Source of the DNA: a virus
Virus record (IMG/VR): IMGVR_UViG_3300008267_000107
Location: 1 to 42,838 of that record
Direction: 5' to 3' (one strand)
DNA: 42,838 bases
The notes under the pieces are model-generated. The model was not told the origin of the DNA. It did no database searches and saw nothing but the letters and a program-made list of their open reading frames with translations. Positions 5,569 through 16,800 of this stretch are shown piece by piece. Position numbers and translations under genes: made by a program. Position 1 is the stretch's first letter. Each line of letters starts with the position of its first letter.

Positions 5569-6516
5569 ATGAGCAACAAAGAGATCATCACAGCACAGAG
5601 CAAGCAGGAGTGGCTTCAGAAGCGCATCAACGATGTGACCAGCACCGAGGTCAGTGCGCTCTTCGGACTCAGCCCATACCTGACCGAGTTCGAACTGTAC
5701 CACAAGAAGAAGGATCGCATCGTGTCGGAGATCGCTCCGAGCGAGCGCATGAAGTGGGGCACTCGACTGGAGTCAGCTATCGCTAAAGGTGCAGCCGAAG
5801 AGTTTGGCTGGACGGTGGAACCCATGGGTTGCTACATGCGAGATGCAGACCTCCGCATCGGTAGCTCGTTCGACTTCAAGATCGTTGGCCAGGAACCCGG
5901 CATCTGCGAGATCAAGAACGTCTCCGCTGATCAGTTCAGCAAAGTCTGGGTTGATCACGGTGATGGTCAGCTTGAGGCTCCGCCACACATTGAGCTTCAG
6001 GTCCAGCACCAGCTACTGGTTAGTGGCATGGACTGGGCCGCCATCTGTGCGCTGGTCGGGGGCAACAGCCTGCACGTTGCCATCCGTAAGCGTGATGACC
6101 AGATCGGTCAAAAGATCATCGCTGCCGTGGGTGTTTTCTGGGCAAGGGTGGAGCAGGGCAAGGCTCCATCCGCAGACTACAGCCGCGACAGCGAGTTCAT
6201 TCTTCAGCAGCTTGCCAACCAAGCTGACGCTGGCGAGATGATGGTTGCCAGTTCCCGCATGGAGCAACTCCTTAAGGACTATCGAGTAGCTCAGTCAACC
6301 ATTGCCGAAGCCGAAGCAAAGCGCGATGCAGCAAAGGCCGAGTTCCTGACGTTAGCTGGCACCTCTAGCAAGGTCATCTCTGAGGTGGGCACCGTTAGCT
6401 GCGGCGCGACGAAGGCCACGCCTGGGAAGCCGATCACCCAGGACATGGTCGGACAACTGATCGGAGGCAGAACTGGTTACCGGATGTTCCGGTTTAACGC
6501 GAAGAAGGAGAAGTAA
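5569..6516 (+). CDS. YqaJ-family (lambda exonuclease-like) recombination nuclease
   Basis: The ATG at 5569 has AGGAG upstream; the in-frame ATG at 5545 does not. The 315-aa protein shows the YqaJ/lambda-exonuclease core: TSTEVSALFGLSPY at about 25-37, WGTRLE with Glu69, SFDFK with Asp102 and CEIKN with Glu114/Lys116, then an H-E-x-Q-x-QHQ helix near 150. These residues bind magnesium and digest 5' strands to expose 3' single-stranded tails. The C-terminal ~100 residues are a coiled-coil-like extension (SSRMEQLLKDYRVAQ, AEAEAKRDAAKAEF). The RecT gene follows one base later, forming a standard exonuclease plus annealase pair. Confidence 0.9.
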   Translation: MSNKEIITAQSKQEWLQKRINDVTSTEVSALFGLSPYLTEFELYHKKKDRIVSEIAPSERMKWGTRLESAIAKGAAEEFGWTVEPMGCYMRDADLRIGSSFDFKIVGQEPGICEIKNVSADQFSKVWVDHGDGQLEAPPHIELQVQHQLLVSGMDWAAICALVGGNSLHVAIRKRDDQIGQKIIAAVGVFWARVEQGKAPSADYSRDSEFILQQLANQADAGEMMVASSRMEQLLKDYRVAQSTIAEAEAKRDAAKAEFLTLAGTSSKVISEVGTVSCGATKATPGKPITQDMVGQLIGGRTGYRMFRFNAKKEK

Positions 6517-6517
6517 C

Positions 6518-7324
6518 ATGAGCGACGTACCACAAGTCAGTCCGATGGAAGCAGTTCGCGGCACGCTAACTCGGATGGAAAGCGAGTTCAGCATGGCGTT
6601 GCCGCCCCAGATCCCCGTTCAAAAGTTCATTCGCACAACGCTCACTGCCGTGCAGATGAACCCTGACCTTCTGCAAGCTGACCGGCGCAGCCTGCTCGGC
6701 TCATGCATGAAGGCAGCCCAAGACGGGTTGCTTTTAGATGGGCGCGAAGCCGCCTTGGTTATCTTCCGCACGAAGAACGGGCCTGCCGCTCAATACATGC
6801 CCATGGTGGGCGGGTTATTGAAGAAGCTCCGCAACAGCGGCGAGCTTGCCAGCGTCAGCGCACACTGCGTGTACGAGAACGATTCGTTCGAATACCAGTT
6901 AGGCGACGACGAGAAGATCACGCACAAGCCGTTGCTCCAGGGCAACCGAGGCAAGGTGGTCGCCGCGTATGCCATCGGCAAGACGAAAGACGATGCGATT
7001 TACCGAGAGGTAATGACCATTGACGAACTGGAAAAGGTTCGCAACGTCAGCCGTGCTCGCGACTCGGGGCCGTGGACCCAGTGGTACGACGAGATGTGCA
7101 AGAAGACCGTGCTTCGCCGCCTGATGAAGCGCATGCCTAGCAGCAGCGATGTCGATCAGGTTGTCGAGCACGACAACGAGACCAACGACCTGAATGCTCC
7201 GAGCAAGCAGGAGCCGGGTGCCCCGCTTAACCGACTGAAGGCGGCGTTGCAGATCGAGATGCCAGAGCAGTCGGATATCCCAGTAGACATGATCCCTGAC
7301 AACGAGAAGGAGGAATCCAAGTGA
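6518..7324 (+). CDS. recT: RecT-family single-strand annealing protein
   Basis: This 268-aa protein has the RecT core: an N-terminal QKFIRTTLTAVQMNPDL helix, CMKAAQDGLLLDGREAAL, QYMPMVGGLLKKLRNSGEL and ARDSGPWTQWYDEMCKKTVLRR. RecT proteins coat exposed 3' tails and anneal complementary strands. GAAGGAGAAG precedes the ATG, and the gene lies one base after the YqaJ nuclease, which would supply its substrate. The C-terminal 60 residues are acidic and probably disordered. The stop overlaps the next start (GTGA). At least two leucines in the core use TTA codons, which the phage tRNA-Leu would read. Confidence 0.93.
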   Translation: MSDVPQVSPMEAVRGTLTRMESEFSMALPPQIPVQKFIRTTLTAVQMNPDLLQADRRSLLGSCMKAAQDGLLLDGREAALVIFRTKNGPAAQYMPMVGGLLKKLRNSGELASVSAHCVYENDSFEYQLGDDEKITHKPLLQGNRGKVVAAYAIGKTKDDAIYREVMTIDELEKVRNVSRARDSGPWTQWYDEMCKKTVLRRLMKRMPSSSDVDQVVEHDNETNDLNAPSKQEPGAPLNRLKAALQIEMPEQSDIPVDMIPDNEKEESK

Positions 7325-7533
7325 GCCTGTTAAGTCCGAACCAGTTGGCCGAACGGTGGCAGATGTCCAGTAAGACCTTGGCCCAGTGGCGTTGGAAGGG
7401 CATTGGCCCCAAGTACGTCAAGCTTGGCCCGAACGATAAGTGCTCCGTCCGTTACCGAGTTGAAGATGTCGAAGCTTTCGAGCGTGCTAGCCTCAGTGAA
7501 CCCGCTAAGGTGGAGGCGACCGATGAGTCGTGA
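7321..7533 (+). CDS. small helix-turn-helix protein (AlpA/excisionase-like)
   Basis: A 70-aa protein with a GTG start that overlaps the recT stop. The first 55 residues (LSPNQLAERWQMSSKTLAQW, then GPKYVKLG and RYRVEDVEAFER) fit the winged HTH_17/AlpA fold used by excisionases and small phage regulators. With no integrase in the window, a regulatory or DNA-architectural role is more likely than excision. The 3' end overlaps the next gene by 11 bases. Confidence 0.75.
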   Translation: MSLLSPNQLAERWQMSSKTLAQWRWKGIGPKYVKLGPNDKCSVRYRVEDVEAFERASLSEPAKVEATDES

Positions 7534-7834
7534 AGGACTAGCTCTTCGTGAGAAGGGCGAGAAGAAGGTGCTCGACAACAACTTGAAGTGGCGAAGCGAT
7601 ATCGCCTACATCGTCGAGCAGTTCATCAAGCGTGGCAAGCCGTTCACCTGTGCCGATGTTCGGCAGGCTGCGGTCAACTGCAAGCTGGCTGAGCCTTCGC
7701 ACCCCAATGCCTGGGGTGCTGTGCTCAACACCTTTGCCCGCAACAAGCGAATCGTCCGCACCGGGAAGATCGTCATGTCCCCGTTCGCAACGAGGCATGG
7801 GTCGTACCTTCCCGAGTGGGAGCCGGTTCGCTAG
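7523..7834 (+). CDS. winged-helix-like hypothetical protein, 103 aa
   Basis: The ATG at 7523 has GGAGG seven bases upstream. Its pattern (a helix around DIAYIVEQFIKRGKPFTCADV, then AWGAVLNTFARNKRIVRTGKI) suggests a winged-helix fold similar to small host-takeover or DNA-binding phage proteins. It is the last gene of the rightward recombination unit. Its TAG shares the palindrome CTAG with the stop of the oppositely directed giant gene. No function can be assigned. Confidence 0.6.
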   Translation: MSREGLALREKGEKKVLDNNLKWRSDIAYIVEQFIKRGKPFTCADVRQAAVNCKLAEPSHPNAWGAVLNTFARNKRIVRTGKIVMSPFATRHGSYLPEWEPVR

Positions 7835-10800
7835 CGCATTAGGCGGGCGGGGAAAGTATTGCTTTCCTCGTCCGTCACTGCCTTTAGCGGGTCGGTAACC
7901 CAGTTAAGGGGGACACGACCACCGCTAAGAATCGTGGCCAAATCAGCAAACGTGTCGATGTTGGTCATGCTAAAGAACTCGTCTGAGTTCTTCGCCCTGC
8001 GGATAGCGTTGAACACCATGTCAACGCCAGGGGCAATAGGAAGCTTGTCGTTGATGATGTTGTCATCAAGAAACAAGTTCTCCATGCCCCGCGCAAACTG
8101 ACTGATCGCAGGCAAGGGAGCAACGGCAGCCTTGGCCATTCCATACACGGATCTCATGGCCAGCGACAAGGCGTCCTTCTCTTCATCCTCGTCGTCCCAT
8201 GCGCCTCTGCCGTACCACCAGTCCGAAACAAGCTGGCCAAGGACGACAGGCATAATCGAAGAGGTGACGAACAACTCTAAAAGCTGAGTGGTCTTGTTCA
8301 ACCAGCCAACTTCGTCGCGAAGGATGCGCTGCGCCTCAAACCTGTTGAGGTTTACCATGTTGGTAAACCAACCAGTAAGAGAAGTTAGGACTCGATATGC
8401 ATCGCTTCCCGTCTCAGACATTGCTACGTCAATTGGACGATTGGCGTTCTGAGTTGTTGTGATCAGCGCATCAGCTTGTGTGGCAGCCTCCTTGTGGGCC
8501 GCTTCGTAATCCATCGTGGGCGACAACTTGCCCATCACTTGCTGATACTTGGCATTCCAAATCGCAATGTCTAGCGGACCTTGCGTCACTAGCTGCAAAA
8601 TAAACACATACTCCCTGACCTTGTTGTTTATCTTGGCAATCTTACCAACCTTGCCTTGGCTCTGGATGTACGTCATTACTTCGTACAATCCGTCGCGGGA
8701 CGACTGGCGGAGGAAGTCAGAGCTTTTATACACCTGATCTCTCATCTGCCCGTAATTAGTGATGACGCTCCAAACACTACGCATCATGTTGGCATAGCCA
8801 ACCTGCCGCGCAGCCGGGAAGAATCCAAATACGTTTTGGATCATGGCGGACACGTTAGTCGCCATGGCTACAGCCGTGCTGCCAGCCCTCGCGTTACGCC
8901 AGATAGCTCCGTTCCAATAAGGGGCGGCACCTGGATTACCAACAGATTGATTGGCTGTGCGAACAAGCCATGGCTTGATCAACTTGCTAATGACATCTGG
9001 GTCGTGCGCGTTAAGCGCATCAATAACGTTGGGCCGACTGATGAGCCGCTTAACCTGCCGAAGCGTCGGAGCAACAGAGACAAAGCGGACAACGTTCTCA
9101 ATGTGCCCAGCAAGGCTTGCCAGGTTTAGGTCAAGCTGCGGGAACTGACGCTCAGTGCGTTCCTTTAAAAAGTTGGACTGCACAGACGGGATCATCTGGC
9201 TGACCGAAGTAGAGAACCCATCAAGGTCAATCTCCAAATCGTCTCCATGTAGATTGACTCGCGGAGCCACCCACTTGTCGCTGACAATCGGGATGTACCC
9301 ACCCTTGATCGTCTTGCCAGTAGCCGGGTTAGTGATTTCCGTGGGAGGAATCATTTCCACCCTGTAGCCATGCATCTTTCGGAATGCATCGTTGGCTTGC
9401 ATGCCCAGGCTCTCGGTCAGGTCGAACACTTGCTGAACAAGGTCTAGGTCTGCATCGCTCAGGATGCCTTCCTTGAACATGCGCTCGATAAACTGGTCAA
9501 GATTAGCCGGATCAAACTTAAATCCGTTCACCGCATACTTGCGGTTGCTGGCGTTGCCAAGGTTCATCAAGAACTTGATCAACTCCGCCTTGCCCTGGTT
9601 GCTTCCTCGGCCAAAGATAAAAGGAGTCTTTTGGCCAGGGCGAGACGGGTCATCCACCGTCAGTTCCGTGGCGATGATCTGACCGCTAGGCAGATCAAAC
9701 TTCTGCAAGATGTCTGCGTACTTCTTAGTGTACTCAAGCATCATGTCTTGGTACTTAACCGTGGCCTCGTTCATCGGACGCCAGATGTGCTTGGTAAAAG
9801 CACCGACATTCCCGTTGTCCATGAACTTGAAGTAGTGCTGCAAGCGAGCCGTAAAGTCCGCCATCTTTACGCCCATGGCCTGCACGGTGCGCTCCCACCA
9901 AGTCTTGGTTCCAGGCGGAGGCGGAGACACACCATTGACCAGGACTTGGCTAACCAACTCTTCTTCTTGCTGATCAATCGCGATCTTCTGCTCAGCAATC
10001 TCCGCCGTGCGAACCTGCTTAGCAGTGTCCCACAGACCATCAAGCTGAGCCATGACGATCTTGAACTCGTCAACGGTCAGCAGGTTGTATGGCATGCTCT
10101 TCGATGGCCGGTTAGCCATCTCCATGCGCTGCCGGTACAGGCCAGCCTTCACGATCAACGGCTTCAGGTTGTGGTACACATGCGGGTGAAGCCTCTCTAA
10201 ATCCGACAACAGCTTGTCTGGGCTAAAGCTGGCATCACCCGAGTACATGCCGAAGTGCGCCATGATCGCACGACCGGCGTTGACGATGTCGATGTCGCGG
10301 GTGCGGACGATGTCCTTGTCCGGTCGCGACCACGACTTCATGCGCTCCTGCGCCTTCTTCAGGAAGTCTTGGAAGTCAAGCTGCTGCTCATGCAGATGAG
10401 TGTAGAGCAACTCCTGCTCAGCCGCCTTAGCCGCCTGCTCGCTCTCGGCCTTGGCCAAATGCATCATGGTCAGCGACCGGAACCGGCGTGCCGTCTGCTT
10501 CGACTTGTTCGGCAGCACCTCGCCAAGCCGCATCTCGCGCAGCTTGTTGGTTGCACCCTGCGCCGCCGCCGCGTTTAGAATCCGAACCGGCTGCTGCGAC
10601 TTGATCAGCGCGCCGATCTCAATGGCCACAAACTTCATGCGCGCCTTGTTGTGCAAGGCCTTGGCCACCAGCGGGGCAACCACCTTCATCGGCGCATTCT
10701 TGACATCGATGAAGCCGTCCTTCTTCTGCATGCGAGCAGCCGTTTCGTTGGCCACTGCTTCTGCTAAAGGCTTAGTGTCCCGAAGAATGCTCAGCATCTG

Positions 10801-13800
10801 GGTAGCGTTCTGATACCCAAACTGGTTGGCGACCTCGGTCGGGTCGAGGCCTTCCTTGCGGATGAACCGCTGCACGTTGGTCAAGTCCAGACCGGCAGCG
10901 ACAAGCTCCTGCATCCAGTTCTTGATCTCGGTAGCCGTCTTGCCCGTCATAATCGCCACGACCTTGTCGCGGTCTAAGCGATGCACCTCTCGGCGCGTGC
11001 TTTCGATGGGCTTGCCGTCCTCGTCCATGACAACGCCCTTGGCCAGGAAGTCGAGCAGCTTGTACTCGGTCTTGCCGCGAAGCTCCTTCTCGACCTCGAC
11101 GCTGGTCTTCTCGTACTCAGCGTCGTACTGCTTCTGGATGTCGCGCAGGTATGCCGCCTCGCTACGCACAAGGTAGGCCATAGCCTTCTGGCTTTGCTGC
11201 GTAATGTCCGCCTTGGCATCAGCACGGGCATCAGTTAAAGCCTGCTGGTACTCGGCCCACCCTGCATCGTCGCCACCGTTCTTTATCCACTGCTCCTTCG
11301 TGGTGAAGCGGGGCAGCATGTCGGCGGCAGCCTCAGCCTCGTCCATCTGCTGATCTGCGTCGATAAGGCGCGTGTAAACCTCCTTGACCTCAGGGGTCAT
11401 GGCAGGCAAGTCCTTGCCGAAGCGACGCTTGTACGCCTCGTTTAACGGGTTGTACACATCCCCGTAGGCCTTGATCATCATGTAGCGCATCTGGTCGAAC
11501 AGGCGGGACATGCCCTTGGTCGGGGCAATGCCCTTGAGCAGCCAGTCTTCAAAGCTGATGGCGAACCGCTCATGCCCCTCGCGCCGATCCGACAGCGGGC
11601 TGTTGATCCAGATGTCCAAAGCAGGGCGGCCATCGGCACCGTCCTTAATGCCGAACCAAGACAGCAACGCGCCCATGTCGTCGCGCAAGCTCTGGTCCGC
11701 ATTCGGATCCATGGCCATCTTGCCCATGGATTCCAGCATCCAGTGCGCAAGCTCGTGCGTCAGCGTGCTGGAGTCGGCGTCCTTGAGCAGCATGATGACA
11801 CCGGTAGCCGGGTCAAACTCGCCGCGACGAGTGCCATTCTGAATGGACTCATAGACCTTGCGGAAGTCAGCCATCAACTCTTCGTTGCGGCTAACCACAG
11901 CCATCTTGTTGAGAATCTCTTGGTCCCAAATCAGCCAGTTGGCATCTCCGCTGCCAACACGCCCTTGGCCGCTAAGCATGCCAGCTTCATATCGCATGCC
12001 GCTAAAACCAAGCGACAACAAAAACTTTGATAACCCTTCTGGATCAGGATCAAATCCTAGCTTTCCGACACCCGGTTCAACATCTGACTCTGCCCCAAGA
12101 AACTTCGCGACCTGGCCTAGTGCTAAATTGATAGTGCTAAAAACCTTCGACGCAGACCCAGTCTTAAACAACGCTGACGAGGAAAGCCCTGGCACCTCGT
12201 CAAAGAAGTTGTTAAGGTCACTATGGACATACGACAGTAGTGACCGCACAGTTTTCTGTGGAAGTTTTACAAGTAACTGTTCAATATCTGGGATTGCTTG
12301 CAAAAAAGTTTTAAAGTCTTTGTGCAGATATTGTTCATATGTGCCTAGCCGAGGGGATTTGTTGTCAAAAACCGCCCTAACCATTAACTCAATAGCAGCG
12401 TCGTCAAACCTGAGATTAGACGCAATCTTTAATAAAAACAATTTAGCGCGTTCATGTTCACCAATGCCTTCTGGGGCGTAGCTTCTGTAATCAAGGCCAG
12501 CTTTCGCCATATCTTCTGCCAAAAAGAAGCCTTCGAGGCTATCGGATACCGTAAACGGTTCTCCGGCCATGGAAAAAATCCGCCGCGCATTCGCTTTAGT
12601 AAAAAACTGGTGCTTGCTGCCTTTCAAAGACAATTGAAACTTAAGGCGGCTGTCATCAAATGAATTAGCTCCATTATTAGTGATAGAGTTAAATAGCTCT
12701 TCGCCAAATGCGTCAATCAGCTTAGCCTTTAAAACAGGCTGGTCATTGATTGGCACAAAGTTATCAATGAAGGGGAAGTCTGGAACTTCAAATGTATACA
12801 AAGACCCAGGCTTGATGTAGAACTGATTCCCAAACTGCTTCCAGTCCTCTTTTAACCAAAGAGGAGTTTGGTCAACGGGAACGCCGCCAAGCTTGTCCAT
12901 GTAGTCATAGCCAAGCTTTACTCCAAGGCTTCTGTGATTACCAACAAGCCAAAGCGCAGCGCGCCGCTTCCGCGCATGCAAAGATGCTTGACTGACTAAA
13001 GCTTTATTAGCCGACTTAGCGTGAATCGCTGAATCAAATTCGCCGCTGTTATTTAAAGTCCCTTGAGCGGAAGCGGTGTCTCGCAACGCAATTAGCCATT
13101 GCGCCAAAGCCTTTTCTGTTTGATTAAATCTTGCCACAGAAATGCCTTGTTCGCTCGGGCCAAGTTTTTCAAATCCCTCGGCAAACAAATAGCGACTTAG
13201 CCCAGCATGGTCATAATGATATGGGCGAATGCGAAGTCTTACATAGAAAAGCCGCTTATGCTCTTCGCTGGCTGTTCCATCTAAAATCTTTGGAGCAACA
13301 TCAAACAGCCATTTCCACAGTGTGTCAGCCCTATTCAGATTACTAGCCAGAGCATCTGCTCCATTTTGCGACCATAGATATGCGTTTTCTGAATCTGCTG
13401 CTAAAGCAATGTCGTCAACCGTGACATCAGTAAGCAACTCTCGGCTTGGCTTGCCGTCAAACTTTAGCCGGTCAAGGGTGCGGTATTCTTGCGACCTGTA
13501 GTGCTCTGCCACACTTATGACGGCAGTAGTGTAAAATCCCCAGCCATACGCACCGACGCCCTCGCCAGTGCCCAGCTTGTCTAACCGAGGTCGCCCAAAC
13601 GGATACCCAGGCTCCGGCTCCCAGATCCACGGAGTGCCGTGGTACAGGATCTGCGCCAGCTTTTGGAGGTCGTCGCGTTCAAGTTGGTCCTCGGGGTCGA
13701 GGTCTTGCTGATACAAAAAGCTTGGCTTTGACACATCAAACCGCTGCGATAGCGGGATGACGTTGCCCTGCTCGTCGCGGGTTACGGGGTCGGCGGACTT

Positions 13801-16800
13801 GATGCGGCGCGGATCTCTAACGGCGATAGTATCTAGCTTTTGCTCTACGGTAGATTCTTGCAGCAAAATGCTGTCATACTTTTCAAGCACAGCATCAACA
13901 ACATTAGGGGCTTCCCAAATCATGTAGTTGCCGTTTATTACATGCTGCTGCATGTCGGGGCGCAAAGACTCCCACGAGGATGCCTTTAAATACTTAAGTA
14001 CCTCAGGAAGAAACTCTCTCCACTGCTGCCGTGGGTTGAAAACACGACCAGTGTCTAAATATATCTCTAAGACGCGAACGCCCATTTCGCTTTGTGCGTC
14101 AAAAACAGTCATGCCATCAAGCAGCGACCTTTCATAATCTCGCGCTTTGTCTAAAAGCGCAAACACTTCATCGTCCGGCGTTTTTTCCCGCGATCCGTAC
14201 TGAGCTAAGAGCGAATAGTATTGTTCGTCAAAGAACTTCTTGGATAACTCTTTAACGCTTTTAATGCGCTCTACGACTGCTGGCTCTGGAGTTCTGTGCC
14301 CACCACTTCCAGTGGCATAGCGACGCGCAAACTCTTTGTCGTAACTAAAATACGACAGCTTGCTTGGGTCTCTGTATGCTGGATTAAAAGTTGTAAACTC
14401 CTTTTTGGTTCCGTGATACACGCGAACGACATCTAGGCCCGCTGCCTTAGCCGCTGCGTCAACCATCCTCTGCGCCGTCTCCATGTCCCCCCGCTCAACA
14501 GCGGCAAGGTAGTCGGCGTCCATCTGGGCAACGTCTTGATCCAGCATCTCGCCGCCAGACACAGGTAGCTTCCGCGCAATCGACTGACGCTCGTACTGCT
14601 CGGCCTGCTTGATCCAATCCGCCTGCGCCTTGATGTCGGCCTCGGGCGACCCAGTCTTCTTCATCTGAGCTAGCTGCTGCTTGGCCTGCACAATCTCAGC
14701 CGAGATGTTGCGGCCACCAAACGGCACAGGCGCGATAGCTTCAGCCTGCTGTGCAACTTCCTGCACGTTGGCAGCAGCCGCGCTGGTCGTTGCCTTAGCG
14801 GCAGCCAGCTTGCCGCGCATGCTCTTGATCTGGTCCTGATGCTTCTGGTACGCCTTGACCGTTCGGTCGTATGCCTTCTGCTCCTTGGCCGTGGCGTTGT
14901 CCCGACCGTTAGGAAACACCGTAGTCTCCGCCTCGGGCTTGGGCGGCGGGTTGGCGACCATGTCCTCCAGCTTCTTCTCTAAGGCCTGGATGTCTGCGGC
15001 TGCCTGCGTACCCTCCGCGACGTAGGGTTCGGCGGTCTGCATAATCGCCTTCTGCCCAGGCGTCTTGCCCTGCAACTCAAGGAGGCGAGCCGAGAGCTTC
15101 TCTACGTCAGCCAGGATGGGGTCGGCCTGACCGGCAAGGTCGGCGGAACTGACTCCCATCTCGTCCTTCTTGGCTTCGTTGACCGTCCGAGTCAGACGCT
15201 CCTTGACCTTGCCAAGCACCTCCTCGACCTTGGTCGCGTCCAGCAAGTCCTTGGGCGCAATAGCAACCCCAGGCTGGCCGCCAAAGGCTTCGCTGTCGAT
15301 GGTGCTAAGCGGCTGGGTTAGGTCAACCGAAGGCCGCCCAGCGGGCTGCATGGGCGAGAATGGGGCTTGCCCAGGCTCAGCCACAGGCTCCCTGGGAGTC
15401 AGCCTCCCAAGCCCAGCCGACTCGACGGCAAGGGCAAACTCCGGCGAGCGCATGAACTCCACCGGCTTCTTGCCTACACGCAGGCCAGCCGCCACGGTGA
15501 ACACCTTGATCAGTTCCGCGTTGGCCTCGGCCTCCGCTTGGCTGCGACCAGCGTCCATGATCTGCTGCTTGAACGCAGCCTTGACCTGACGCGCCTGCCG
15601 CACGATCTCCATGTTGTCGAGGTGAGTCTTCTTCAGAAGATCCTTACCCTCGTCGATGTACTGCTGAGATAGCCTATCGACGGTCATCGCCTCGTTGAGG
15701 CTCAGCGTCTGCCCCTCCATGCGAGCGTGGAACGACAGATCCTTGCCGACCTGAGAGTTGAGCAAATGCGTTCCCCATTCACCCGCACTGAGCCGAAGGT
15801 CCACGTTTTCATCGCGGGCCTTCTGCAACCGCTCCATGAGGTTGGGGATCTTAGTTGCCAAGTCCGCCATCACCGGGTTTGGAGTCGCCATCCCAGCGCG
15901 CAACTGCTGGACCGAGATCTTCTGCTCAGCCGCCATCTTCTCTAGCTGCTTAGTTTCAGCAGCCAAGATCGATTCTTCAAAAGCCTTGGGGTCGATCTCG
16001 ATGCCGACCTCCTGGGCCAGGGTATCGTTGATTACCGCTGCAACATTGGGATCGCGAGCGTTCGTCTTGGACTTAGCTGCCGACTCAACCAGCCGGTCAA
16101 AGCCAGCCTTGACCGACCTAGCCTGAGCGACGTATCGGCTCTGGACTAAAGCGTTAGCCAGGGGGCCAACCGGGGCGATTAACGCCATGCCCTTTGACGT
16201 TTCGGCGGCAACAGCCTTTAGCTCATCAAACAGCTTGGAGCGTTCCTCCGCGCTGAACCCACCTTCCTTAAACGTCTGGATCGCCGTCCACTGCGTCAGG
16301 GTCTCGGCAAGCTCCTGCCCAGTCTCGACAACGACACCCTTCGTCGATTCACGCAGCAGACCTCTCCAGATCTGATTAGCCGTCGCACGGCTAACGGCAC
16401 CAGAGACTACGGAAGAAGCTGCGCCTCGGCCAAACACCTGCCCCATCGTAGGCAAGTAAGGCTCAACAAACGACTTGAACACCTTGCCGCCAAGGTAGCC
16501 GGTGACGGCACCAGTAGTAGTGGCCGCAATAACCGACTGCTCGTGAGTTAAGCCCTCCTGGCGAGCTTGGTTGTACGTCTCGCCAGCCATCAGCAAGCCG
16601 TTCATAACGGTGCCAAGCGCAGTACCAGCAGCCAAACTTGTGCCGCCGGTTGCCGGAGCAGCAAGCACAGTGCCCGCGCCAACCGCTATAGAAGGCCACA
16701 TCTGGCCAAGCAAGCGGCCCGAAGCAGCCGCAAAACTGTCGCTGGTTTGAGCAACCGCAACGCTGGCCTGCAACTTGTCGTACTCTTGCTGGTCCTCGCG

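Noticed and set aside
7321-7533. Excisionase as evidence of a temperate phage
   Set aside because: No integrase, repressor or attachment site was found; the helix-turn-helix fold alone fits many regulators.
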